64,000 nt of DNA from Pseudofabraea citricarpa (Eukaryota > Ascomycota > Leotiomycetes > Helotiales > Dermateaceae): positions 744,001 to 808,000 of the forward strand of contig JAPWGK010000020.1 in assembly GCA_029641185.1 (NCBI GenBank). Reading direction: 5' to 3'. Of this stretch, positions 21,710 through 31,884 are shown piece after piece. The number at the start of each line of letters is the position of its first letter. Within the stretch, counting starts at the first letter, position 1. The notes beneath the pieces were generated by a model. It worked only from the letters and a program-made list of their open reading frames with translations. It was not told the origin of the DNA and ran no database searches. The position numbers and the translations under genes were made by a program.

Positions 21710-22799
21710 TGAGTAGTGACGTTGGTAAGATGAGATACGTAGTATTATATGGCTTTGGCTTTGGCTTTGGCTTTCCAGGTCAAGACTCTGTCTGCTGATG
21801 AGCGAGTTTGTCCTCGTGGCAAAGAGGTCTTGAATGTTGATAGAAAGATGTGAGATCAATAAGTATTATCTTTGGTTCTGTACTTATGAGAGAAGAGAAC
21901 CTTGTGGCGTTTGAGCTTAAGAACCAGAGCTAAGGAGGAATGCTGAGAAGGTTTATGAGAATACGGAGAACACAAGAATGAAAGAAACAGGAAAGCGAAG
22001 TCTGTCTTACCATAGCTCCCAACGCCTCTAAGCCATCCCGTTAGTACCAAACCCCGCAACGATAGTAATTCATGCGATATGAGAAATGGTACTCATGATC
22101 GCCAGAGGCCTGCTACCTGTCAGGGCTTCCCAGCCACTCTACCGCAGTTACAAATCATGAACGAGGAGCACAAGCCCACCAGAATGATCTTTACCCACCA
22201 CCGGGTTGATCGACCACGGCTCCCATTGGGTTGCCTTCCCCTGCGTCGCGGGAGATGTCGAATCAGTAGCCGGGTCTGAGTGGCGGTGAATGCCTGCAAT
22301 GAGGTCAGAGATCGACGCAGCCATGCACGTCTTGTGATATTTCGCATCCCAACCGCGTGCTTGATCCCAGAAACGTCAGAGCATCGGATTGTTTCACCGG
22401 CTCGCGGATGTGCTTTTGACGGCCGATGCTGAAGTTTGTGACGTGGGTGATGTCAATGTGGGGGACGAGAAATGCGGAGACTTTCGAGACCTGTTTGCAC
22501 ACGTGATCGGCCTCAGTTGAAGACGGAGTCTGGAATCTCTAACCATTCATTTAATGAATGTGTTGTCAGTGTTCCAGACGTACACACTTCCAGAAAACAA
22601 CTCATACAAGGGACAGTAGCACCAATCAACTAGTCAATTCTGGCCTTCCGATTTCTGTTGGGCCATTAAAGGACGAGTATCATTTGTAAGACAACCAGCA
22701 AAGCAATGATGTCGTGGTACGTGGCTCATCATCCATTGTTCTGGCATCGAGGTGGATTTATTTCACCAACTGCTATCCAACATCCTCTTTACAGCTGAC
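21710..22799. other. Non-coding stretch upstream of the small membrane-protein gene
   Basis: 1090 bases. Visible are a (GGCTTT)n short repeat at about 21751-21775, a CACGTG at 22500-22505, and a near-palindrome, CATTCAT then TTAATGAATG, at about 22543-22560. Short frames on either strand lack family features. Confidence 0.35.
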
Positions 22800-23447
22800 T
22801 TATAAGCCCTCGATCTTCTTCAGATGCCGGACTTCAAACCCAGTCACAAACCCCACGATCTCCCGGTACTTGGTAAAGACTGCAGTTGCCGCAAATCCAT
22901 GGTGGTGTTCTACGCTGTTGAATCCACTCAGTAGTACCCATTCTTCTTTCTCCTTTCCGTCAACCACCTCTTTCTCGATCCTCCAGCCACCTTTTACATC
23001 AATAGGTTTGGTATAACCCACAAGAATTTGTTCAACCTCATCGAACTTCGCTGTGAACCCTTCTTTCTTCTCTGGGAGCACAAAATGCCGATTGCAGCTG
23101 ATGGTGGGGGCGTCCAGGATCGAGCTTGTACTGCCATGCGAATGTAGAAGATCGCCATCTAGATGCCACATCTGGATCCCATCTACTTTGACTTCGTCTT
23201 TAAGTAGAGCCAGAAGTTCTTGGTTTTCAGGAGAAGGTAGGAAGCTTTCGTGCTCCGCAACAGAAGACCAGCTACCGAGAATATAAACAAAGGACTGGTC
23301 CTCGACTTGCTGAAGAAAATAGAAATTGTGATTGGCGGCTTTTTCTAGCGTTGCTTTTGCTCTCTTGAATTTGGCGAGGAGAGATGCTGAGTGAGCTGCA
23401 TCAGCACCGTTTGCAAGCGGGAGAATCGCAACTTCAGTGACAACCAT
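22800..23447 (-). CDS. ABM-domain protein (dimeric alpha-beta barrel fold)
   Basis: Intronless, 215 residues. It reads as two ferredoxin-like halves as in the antibiotic-biosynthesis-monooxygenase (ABM) superfamily of Pezizomycotina. Typical pieces are the N-terminal V-T-E-V-A-I-L-P-L strand, F-Y-F-L-Q-Q-V-E-D followed by a Y-I-L-G-S-W strand and H-E-S-F-L, and in the second half a W-V-L-L-S-G-F strand with S-V-E-H-H. Members include quinone-forming oxygenases and many proteins with no known reaction; a substrate cannot be assigned. No secretion signal. Confidence 0.72.
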   Translation of the reverse strand: MVVTEVAILPLANGADAAHSASLLAKFKRAKATLEKAANHNFYFLQQVEDQSFVYILGSWSSVAEHESFLPSPENQELLALLKDEVKVDGIQMWHLDGDLLHSHGSTSSILDAPTISCNRHFVLPEKKEGFTAKFDEVEQILVGYTKPIDVKGGWRIEKEVVDGKEKEEWVLLSGFNSVEHHHGFAATAVFTKYREIVGFVTGFEVRHLKKIEGL

Positions 23448-24190
23448 TTTAGATAATGATTAGTCGAGTTTTTGTTCAATGGTCGAGGAAGATCGAGCCG
23501 TGTCTTCCCGAAACAACTGTGCAACAAAAATGTGATGGGTTGCCTAACAATGCTTCTCACAGACGTTGATGTGATTTCCCAGGCAGGCAGCCGATGTACG
23601 TGTGCAGCAATCTGGCTCTCCAAGGAGAATCTGTGCCTCTACTACACCCACGGAATGTCCAGGGTAATTCCTCGGGATCTAAACAAATAGAGTATGCGAG
23701 CTAGAAACTATCATTGGCTGTGGTGAAGATACTAGAAAATAACGAGGAGTCGTGAATGTTGTTTTGTAGAGGACTGTGAGGCTCGCTTCCATAAAGGTAG
23801 GTGGTACTCCGTACAGGTGGCTGCATATAAATGCATAACGTGATAATATTGAAGCGCTAAGCGGCGGTGGATTCTGACGTGTGGGAACAGGTGCCTTGGT
23901 CCAAACGACTAAAGAAAAGTAGATCGTGGTTGCAGGTGACTCTTCATCCCCAATAAATCTCACCCAACTTTTGAAGAGGTCTTAACCGTTTTAGCACTTT
24001 CGTGCTTGAAGTAGAATGAAGTTTTTCATCTCAAACCAACTTAGTATGTGGACCCGAACAAGTACCGCATTAAAAATTATATAAAATTCCTACCTACCTA
24101 GGGAGTTGGCCCATTTAATTCCCTTGTCGGAATTACAGTGAGAGGATACACTTCACACCTACAGTGATTCCCTGGTATCCCGTAAGATAA
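23448..24190. promoter_or_regulatory. Promoter of the ABM-protein gene
   Basis: 743 non-coding bases upstream of the start at 23447, reaching the 3' end of the next gene. AT-rich near 24060-24120. Nothing distinctive seen. Confidence 0.35.
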
Positions 24191-25222
24191 TTATGCCATA
24201 CCCGACTCCATCTCTTTCTTGATTTCCAGGTCCATCTTCAACTCGAAGTCCATCATTTTGAGTCTAAACTTCTCCTTGAAATCCTGCGATACTAGAAGTT
24301 TGATATCGATCTCGGGTATACGCAAATCAGAAGAATGAGCAGCAATCCAATCTTTTCTGCACTGCTCGAATCCCTCCATGGTTTGTTGCAGGTGGTTCAC
24401 ATGCCAGAATGCCTGGTGTCGTTCGAGCCTAATCGGGTCTGTAGAAGCGGGGATGGGACCATTGAACAATTTCAATGCACTCCTCACATCAATCGGGTCC
24501 ATAAAGGTCAAGTGAGACCTCTTTTCGAACCGCGGCCCTTCCGTGAGCAGCTTCATGAAGCTATGGTCTCGATACTCGCTTACCAGTACCAAGCGCTCAA
24601 CATGGCCGAAGAGACCCAAGATGGCCACCAGACACCCTTCTACCGTCTCGTGAACTGTGCCAATATCCACCACAGCCGGAGGGAACGAAAGTGCAAGATT
24701 GCGGACTTTGGAAAGTTCGTTGGGATCCATGTCGCTGATACCCTGAAACAATGTACCTTCCGCACCATGGGGAGCCCGGTGATAATCGAAGGTTTCAATA
24801 TTGATGTACAAGAAGTCCCGGCCGAAGTCGAAATATGTTTGCGGGAAAGACGAAGATTTAGAGAAAGCCTGGGTGTAGAACCTGGAGAATACGGTATAGG
24901 ACTCGCGGCAGACAAATAGTATCTCGGGCGGCGGGCAGGCACTCTCAAAGCCCCAGACCACGTTCTCATCGTACCGGTAGTACTTTTCAATCAGTTCGTC
25001 ATCGCCGTCGATTTCCGAGAGATCCAGATCAGGTGCAGACCAGAGCCATGCACCAGCGAGAGGGCGTTCGACGATATGGACAATTCGTGGGGATGGTAGC
25101 AACAGCTCCCATACCTGAAGACGAATCTCGCGTGGGAGGTCACCGAAACGCGTGAAGCTTCGAGCTTCAAGGGCCGTAGAGGCTGACGGAGCATTCATTG
25201 ATGCAGTAAGATGGGTGTCCAT
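24191..25222 (-). CDS. 2EXR-domain protein (second copy in the window)
   Basis: Intronless, 343 residues. The domain begins near residue 23 with F-T-R-F-G-D-L-P-R-E-I-R and a W-E-L-L-L-P-S-P-R-I-V-H-I helix/strand. It continues with a P-P-E-I-L-F-V-C-R-E-S segment, a D-F-G-R-D-F-L-Y-I strand near residue 127, and L-S-K-V-R-N-L-A-L-S. It is clearly a different member from the one at 545-1519, as the two share only family signature positions. Role unknown. Divergent from mevalonate kinase with 488 bases between starts. Confidence 0.82.
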   Translation of the reverse strand: MDTHLTASMNAPSASTALEARSFTRFGDLPREIRLQVWELLLPSPRIVHIVERPLAGAWLWSAPDLDLSEIDGDDELIEKYYRYDENVVWGFESACPPPEILFVCRESYTVFSRFYTQAFSKSSSFPQTYFDFGRDFLYINIETFDYHRAPHGAEGTLFQGISDMDPNELSKVRNLALSFPPAVVDIGTVHETVEGCLVAILGLFGHVERLVLVSEYRDHSFMKLLTEGPRFEKRSHLTFMDPIDVRSALKLFNGPIPASTDPIRLERHQAFWHVNHLQQTMEGFEQCRKDWIAAHSSDLRIPEIDIKLLVSQDFKEKFRLKMMDFELKMDLEIKKEMESGMA

Positions 25223-25710
25223 GGGCCAATGCGACCATTGTGTAGTGTAGTGTAGCGCTGTCCAGGACTGTGCCGCAAGTCAGCTTACCGTACATGGAAG
25301 TACGGAAAAAATGCGCGCAGTATTACAGTATTGTGGGTGGGAGATAAGAGAATTAGAGGCGCGAGAATTTAACTGTACGAAGTAGAGTGCTCGTACAGTA
25401 CGAGTATGACGACCGTTGTCAGGGTCTTTTGTCTTTTGGGGAAAGTGGGGGCCAATCGTGCAACGGCTATTTGCTATTTGAAGCTCGCCTGCTCGGTTGC
25501 TGCTTGACTGGGGGCACACGTAAGATGAGTACCTGGACGCCTGGACATAACCGATGCAGATCCCCTGGCCCTGGCTTTACTGCTGTGTGTGGTGTGGACT
25601 GTGGACACTACTGGACACTGGACACAATAGCACAGCCTCTCCAATCACTCTCTGCACTCTGAACTCTGATCTCTGGTCTCTCTCCAGTCAAGTCATCATT
25701 ATTGTCGTCC
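25223..25710. promoter_or_regulatory. Divergent promoter between the 2EXR gene and mevalonate kinase
   Basis: 488 non-coding bases. A perfect 9-bp inverted repeat (ACTGTACGA at 25372-25380, TCGTACAGT at 25391-25399) is followed at once by GTACG, making a second small palindrome. Repeated GGACACT-type units and CTCT runs fill 25600-25690. Confidence 0.4.
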
Positions 25711-27386
25711 ATGGAGTGTGTGCATCGTGAAATGACAACCAATCCAAATAGGCGGTCTATAGGCGGAACTTCTATAAACTCAAGGAGGCCGCATTCGCGC
25801 TCTAGCTCGACTTCCGTCCAGATCCAAACACCAACCAACAGTAGCCCCTCAACCTCCCCGTCCCTCGAGATGCTGCATGTCAATGGCATGGTCAATGGGA
25901 TCACCGCAGACGTAGAGAAGACAACACTCAATGGTACGCCGAGCGCAAAGAGAAAAGCCATGATTCGGAAACAGTCTACCCCTATGATGCCTCCTTTTAT
26001 GGTCTCGTCGCCAGGGAAGGTCATTGTCTTTGGAGAACATGCCGTTGTCCACGGCAAGGTACGTTTACGCTTCACTGGCCAAAGACGCGCCCACTAACAG
26101 CTTTACAGGCCGCAATTGCTGCCGCCGTCTCTCTGCGATCATACCTCCTAGTCACGGCGCTGTCCAAGTCGAAACGCACCATCTCCTTGCGATTCCCCGA
26201 TATCAACCTGTCGCATACCTGGAATATTGACGATCTTCCATGGGAGGTGTTTTCGCACCCGTCCAAGAAGAAGTATTACTATGATCTGGTTACCTCTCTT
26301 GACCCAGAGCTGGTCGCGGCCATGAAGCCACACCTGGCCAATGTATCTTTAGATGCACCAGAGGATATGCGCAAGGTGCACCAGAACTCGGCATCGGCAT
26401 TTCTTTACATTCTCCTCTCCCTTGGTTCTCAATCATTCCCTGGTTGTCTATATACTTTGCGCTCAACTTTGCCAATTGGTGCTGGATTGGGCAGTAGTGC
26501 CTCCATCGCAGTTTGCCTGGCTGCGGCTCTCTTGCTACAAATTCGAACGCTGTCAGGGCCGCATCCTGATCAGCCATCCGACGAGGCACGACTACAGGTC
26601 GAACGAATAAACAGGTGGGCTTTTGTAGGTGAAATGTGTATACACGGAAACCCCTCGGGTGTTGACAATACAGTCGCGACTCAAGGAAAGGCTGTTGTGT
26701 TCCAGCGAAAGGATTATTCGAAGCCGCCAGTCGTCAAACCTTTATGGAATTTCCCCGAGCTTCCCCTCCTTCTTGTAGACACTAGACAGGCAAAATCAAC
26801 CGCCGTGGAGGTTGCAAAGGTGGCGACGCTGCGAGATACACACCCAGAAATCACGGAATCAATACTACACGCGATAGATAAGGTCTCCGAAGACGCAGCA
26901 AAGCTCATATCAAACGATGATTTTGACAGCGAGGAGGCAGAGAGCCTTGAGGCCCTAGGAAAATTAATGACAATTAACCATGGCCTATTGGTGGCTCTAG
27001 GGGTCTCTCATCCACGGCTTGAACGAATACGCGAGCTTGTCGACCATGAAGGCATTGGCTGGACGAAGCTTACGGGCGCTGGTGGCGGAGGGTGCGCCAT
27101 AACACTTTTAAAACCCGGGGTCTCTGCGGAGAGGATGCGACGACTGGAAGCAACACTCGTAGAGGAAGGATATGGACAGTTTGAGACAACTCTGGGTTGT
27201 GATGGGGTGGGCGTGCTGTGGCCGGCTGTTCTCAAGAACGGCGCGGACGACGATCACGGAGGGGACGAGATTGACCAGGACAAGTTCTTAAATGCAGATG
27301 GCATAGAGGGTGTTGAGGAGCTTGTGGGTGTGCATGGTGATAGTGGGGATAGAGACGCCTGGAAATTCTGGAGAGTCGAGGATTGA
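25711..27386 (+). CDS. ERG12: Mevalonate kinase
   Basis: Exons 25711-26058 and 26109-27386 (50-nt intron, phase 0) give 541 residues. It phosphorylates mevalonate to 5-phosphomevalonate with ATP in the cytosolic isoprenoid/ergosterol route. A non-conserved leader of about 95 residues precedes V-S-S-P-G-K-V-I-V-F-G-E-H-A-V-V, the family N-terminus. The GHMP ATP-binding motif P-I-G-A-G-L-G-S-S-A-S lies near residue 237. An N-P-S-G-V-D-N segment follows, and L-T-G-A-G-G-G-G-C-A lies near residue 437. The leader has several Met codons, so a shorter start is possible. The C-terminal tail of about 60 residues is acidic and not conserved-looking. It is followed head-to-tail, 259 bases on, by the prenyltransferase alpha-subunit gene. 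Confidence 0.95.
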
Positions 27387-27645
27387 CAAGATTGATGCTA
27401 GCAATAGCGGGGCATTTTTGTACTAATATCGATTTGCGCATGAAGTAAATATTCTTTGTAACGTTCGTAATACCTAATGATACACACTTCAGAATTACCT
27501 TGTTCATTTGGGTGACCTCGGGCGTCATGAGGAGGATGCTAAATGTCAATATATTGTTTACTTCGCAGCTTTGGTGTTGTTCTCTAGCGCGAGGCTGATC
27601 TCCCGACATTCTTTGAGCACGGCAAACCCCTCCTCTTTCATGCAA

Positions 27646-29294
27646 ATGGCTCCCAAAAACAAAAACCAGCAAAAGGCTGCCCCTGTCAAGGCAGTCGCAA
27701 AGGAGTGTAAGTAACTTGTTTTCCGTAGAAAAACTCTCTTTTCACATGACACCACCTATGGTTTTCATGTACAGAGATTAACGCATGTACAAACAGACCC
27801 CACCATCCAAGCCAAGCGCGAAGCAGAATATCTTGAATCAAGGCCCTACGAACAACTGCTGAAGAAGAAGGGATACGCAAATTTCACGGAGGCTGAGAAG
27901 ACGGCTTATACCTACTTCCATTTCATAGACACGGGCATCTGGAAACACTGGCCGCGCGAGGAGCAAAAGGAACTCTGGGCCGCAGTGAACAAAGAAAAGA
28001 TTCCCATCCCACTGCAAAAGCCCCGCGATTTAGGGAAAGATCCCAAGGGGAGGGATATTGGGAGTTACACTATTCCGGAGTACGAAGAGTATGAGCGCCA
28101 GCGCTGGGAACTGAAAACCCTGAAGCTACAGAGTGAGAGGTGGGAAGAGCTTAATATCCAGGGCCGGACGCGGTTTCCCGAACTTGACGTCGAAGAGGAT
28201 ATTGAAGTTGAAAAAAAGAGACGAGCACGCATTGCACAACTAAGTGGGAAGAAAATGGGGAAATACGAGACTGATCCCACGTGGGCCGATGTAGTGCCCA
28301 TTCCGCAAGAGGACGGAGAGGGCGCTCTGGCTCAGATTGCTTATACAGACGAATATGCGGAAGGTATGCTGAGCAGACTTGGCTGAGTTTATGTCCTGTT
28401 GCTAACTCTCGTATAGCAATGGGTTATCTACGCGCTGTTATGGCTGCTGATGAGCATTCTCCTCGTGTATTAGCTCTCACTGAGCACATCATCTCCATGA
28501 ACGCTGCCCACTATACTGTCTGGCTCTACCGTGCATCTACGCTTTTTGCTCTCTCTTCATCCATTGCCGACGAACTCAACTGGCTCAACGAGGTAGCTAT
28601 CGAAAATCAGAAGAATTACCAAATATGGCACCATCGTCAGCTTCTCATTGATCACCTCTACAAGTCCATGTCGTCCTCTAAATCCGATCTAGAAAAGCTG
28701 GCTCAATCTGAGCTCCAATTCATGACACTGATGTTTGCTGAAGATTCCAAGAACTATCACGTCTGGAGCTATCGACAATATCTAGTTAGGAAACTGGATC
28801 TCTTTGGCAGTGCATCTGAACTAGCGTCGGTAGAGAAACTATTGCGAGACGATGTCCGCAACAACTCTGCTTGGTCTCATCGATTCTTCCTCGTCTTTTC
28901 TAACCCTGCATACAGCACAGCGTCAAGCAAAGCAACAGAATCCGACCCTGCTATTCCAGCTGACATCATCGATCGCGAACTTGACTTTGCAAAAGCAGCT
29001 ACCTTCGAGGCACCACAGAACCAAAGCCCTTGGAACTACCTCCGAGGGGTTCTGAGGAAGGCCGATAGAAAGCTGAGCACGGTTGAGGGGTTTGCACTGG
29101 AGTTTGTCTCGTTCCCAGAAGAGGGCGAAGAGGATATCAAGAGTAGTCATGCTTTGGATCTACTCGCTGATATTTGGGAGGAGAAAGGTGAAAAGGACAA
29201 GGCTGATAGGGCCCTGAGATTACTGGGTGATACCTATGATCGGGTACGGAAGAATTATTGGGAGTGGAGGAGGACCTCACTGAATGCGGCTTGA
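27646..29294 (+). CDS. RAM2: Protein farnesyltransferase/geranylgeranyltransferase type-1 alpha subunit, with a long N-terminal extension
   Basis: Exons 27646-27706, 27797-28363 and 28417-29294 (introns 90 and 53 nt) give 501 residues; an in-frame ATG at 27640 would add two. From Met174 on it matches the family: D-P-T-W-A-D-V near the start, then paired-helix PFTA repeats with N-A-A-H-Y-T-V-W, K-N-Y-Q-I-W-H-H-R, K-N-Y-H-V-W-S-Y-R, N-S-A-W-S-H-R and N-Q-S-P-W-N-Y. The subunit pairs with a beta subunit to attach farnesyl or geranylgeranyl groups to CaaX cysteines. Residues 1-173 are extra: Lys/Glu-rich, aromatic, with the first intron inside them. No stop separates the two parts. Confidence 0.9.
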
Positions 29295-29757
29295 GCATAT
29301 TGGCGATATGACTGCTTTATGAAAAGAGATATGGTTCTTCTGCGGATATTTGGGTTGCATTTTCCCGGCGGCTGGTTGACTTGTTAATGCGGGCATAGAA
29401 AGCAGTTGAGTGAAATTTATCCATGAACTTCACAAGTTTATTCTGACCATGGGCTTGTCAAACGCCAAATCCCTAAAAGCATTGAACAGCACATGTACTA
29501 AATGGATCTGGATTTCACAAGCATAGCTGGGATAGAAGTGTGTTTAGTTTTTTTGGTGATTTTCTTTCAAGATGTGTTCGCTTTGCTACATCATCTACAG
29601 CTCAGCAGAAATCATTCCAGATACAATATCGTATTGTGAAGCCTGCCATACGCCACCCAAGGAGTCCTTGGTCTCCAGCCAGCAACATGCAAAGAATCTG
29701 TTTCGTTCCATCACCATTCCCGTCGCGTAGTTCCCATCATCATGTAGATCCCATAAT
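29295..29757. other. Non-coding stretch between the convergent RAM2 and eL38 genes
   Basis: 463 bases forming the two 3' flanks. No gene or element is evident. Confidence 0.35.
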
Positions 29758-30357
29758 TTAAGCAACTCGCTTTCCCTTGGCGTTCTTCTTTGGCGTATCG
29801 GCGATGGTCAAGCCTGTATGGAGATTAGCAACTGCTCTTCTGTGCTGTGTGGAAACGAGGGGGTGGGCGCCGGAGGAGAATGGGACTTGGACGGCTGTCC
29901 GGTCTGGACGTACTGGGTGGTAGGGATTGCTTCAACTTCTCGACCTTCTCGGAATCCTTCAACACGAGGGTGTAGAGGTGTTTTTGGCAGCGGACCTTGA
30001 ACTTGGTCTGCGAGGTCTTCTTGTTGCGCTTTATGCGGGCAGCTGTAAAAAAGGAAATCGCTTCATGTCAGCCCTCGCTCTTCTTCTCCGCGTTGCGTCG
30101 CCATTGCATTGTCCGTTCTTTTCTCCTCTTCTTTCTTTTCTTTTCCTCCTTTCCCCTCTCATGCAAAATCTCGACGTCTTCTCGGGGTAACGGTGGGTAA
30201 CATACAGGAAGCATCCTTGCGTCTGCAAATCTCAATGAACTATTTCGCGCATCAGCATGTATTTCTTTTTAGGCCTCCCCTCTTCTTTAACAAAATTGCG
30301 CCCTCGGAGCAATGGCAGAAATCTTACATTCTTGATGTCGGAAACTTCTTGAGGCAT
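29758..30357 (-). CDS. RPL38: 60S ribosomal protein eL38, four exons
   Basis: Exons 30357-30328, 30239-30206, 30042-29914 and 29813-29758 join to 83 codons, an 82-residue protein of exactly the expected size. It is part of the large cytosolic ribosomal subunit. Reading: [10 protein letters not shown], then [10 protein letters not shown] from a 34-nt exon, then A-R-I-K-R-N-K-K-T with [14 protein letters not shown], then a tail ending K-G-K-R-V-A. Three introns (88, 163 and 100 nt) interrupt only 249 coding bases, and they are longer than most in this window, a pattern usual for fungal ribosomal protein genes. Every splice restores conserved sequence. Confidence 0.95.
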
Positions 30358-30812
30358 GGTGGGCGGTTTGGGGTGAGAGAATTCGGTTTGGCGGCTGAGG
30401 AATTGATCGGATGAGTTTGGAAGTCTTGCTGGCCGTCCTGGCACGGTGGTGCTTCAAAATTCCGTCGTTGTGGGATTATGTAAGCGCGTGCCTCGCTTGT
30501 GATAAGATAAGAGCTAGATCCGAGAATGTTGATGAGTGAGGCGCAGCGGCCGAGGCTACTTGCGGAGATGTGGCTTGACTCTAAACCATGCCATGACCGC
30601 GCGGAAGAAGAAGGCAACAACTCACGTTTCCTGGACCACTATCAACGTGTTCTTTTACTTCTTGAATATTTAAATTTTCCTGCTTCCTGAGTTTGACTTT
30701 GTATTCATTTCACTATCGTCGGGTTCTTGTAATTGTCACAAGTGCTCTTAAAGACAATCTTCCATAAACACTCCATCGCCACCCAAGCTCCTGCGTCATT
30801 ACAGCTTCGAAA
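30358..30812. promoter_or_regulatory. Divergent promoter of eL38 and the small membrane-protein gene
   Basis: 455 non-coding bases between two start codons. No clear named element; AT-rich near 30660-30690. Confidence 0.35.
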
Positions 30813-31373
30813 ATGCCAACTCCTCTCGATAGAGCGTTGCACTCCAAGGTAAGCATCTCATATCACGTCAAGCATAAGCAATTTACTTACTATGTTCTAG
30901 AACACATTCCTCGGTATGACACCAATCCCACACTTCCGCCATTGACTTCTCATACTTACTCATCCAGCTTTCGGAGGTCTTGTGACCGCGGCAGCAGTAT
31001 GGTCGATATGGGGCCAAGACATGTTTCCAAAGGAGACTGATCCAACTGGCGGTACGAGTTTCTGTGTTGTTGCTCTGGTGGGTGTTATTAGCTTGGTCGC
31101 TTACAAGGTCATCCAGATCCTGAATCTTGGACGCAGGAGGAGATGAGGAGGTGGCTGGCTGCGGTAAGATATTCCCCCTTTCAAGTTTCAACATATGCGT
31201 TATGGGCAATAATCGAAAGCCCCATCATCGATTAAGCATTTTGTTGCCTGTTTGTTGGAGTTGCGAACGTTTGCTAATGATCATCCCAGCGAAATCTTCA
31301 CCCGAATCCGAAGGATTCTAGAGCTGAATTGCTCGAGCGCGTCAAGGCGAATATGAGAACCCCCAGAGCTTAG
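30813..31373 (+). CDS. Small single-pass membrane protein, five exons including a 13-nt microexon
   Basis: Exons 30813-30848, 30901-30913, 30968-31051, 31117-31163 and 31290-31373 give 87 residues. The second exon is only 13 nt. The assembled protein has one hydrophobic segment at about residues 17-31 (A-F-G-G-L-V-T-A-A-A-V-W), then W-G-Q-D-M-F-P-K. Its C-terminal half looks like a SAP/HeH-type helix pair: E-E-M-R-R-W-L-A-A-R-N-L followed by S-R-A-E-L-L-E-R-V-K. The frame is consistent across all four junctions, each with a GT donor, and the protein is coherent, so the gene is believable although no exon stands out alone. A mitochondrial or ER membrane site is possible but not shown. Function unknown. 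Confidence 0.78.
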
Positions 31374-31884
31374 AGCTTAACCAAGAGGTGTGGTTTATGG
31401 TATGGGGAGTTAGGAGTTTATGTGGAATTTGGAAGCCTAAAGCAATGAGAACCGTTTTATTATAATTGTGCAAATCTACCTTGACGTGCTGCTCGCGTGT
31501 GATACAGGCTTACCACCCTGGTCGAAGAGAGAAAAGACTTTGGAGACAATTGTCTTGTTTACTTTGAAGGGGAATAATTGGGCAATTTATCTCGGAGGAT
31601 GAATCCAGCAGATCTCAAATGTTATTGATCATGTATATGAATGTCAAGTCTTTCAATTTTCATCAGCTATTGCTAAGTCTAACTTGAACTGACTGACGCA
31701 AAGTACGCCGCTTTGCATGTTGGATGCCAACGATAAACCCATTTAGAAAGCTGCTATGAAGCCACCCGATGCATCCCCAAGCATCCCCTGCCATCTTGCA
31801 TGAATCCTTAGAATCGTACAACAAAGGATCAATTAATGATGGCGTCAATGTCTCTGGTGTGCTTAGGTGATGTTGGAATCAAGC
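31374..31884. other. Non-coding stretch between convergent genes
   Basis: 511 bases, AT-rich in the middle. Nothing beyond ordinary 3' flanks is seen. Confidence 0.35.

Noticed and set aside
21856..22347. Several short frames on both strands
   Set aside because: All are 60-80 codons, not conserved-looking, with no consistent start; they sit in promoter-type sequence.
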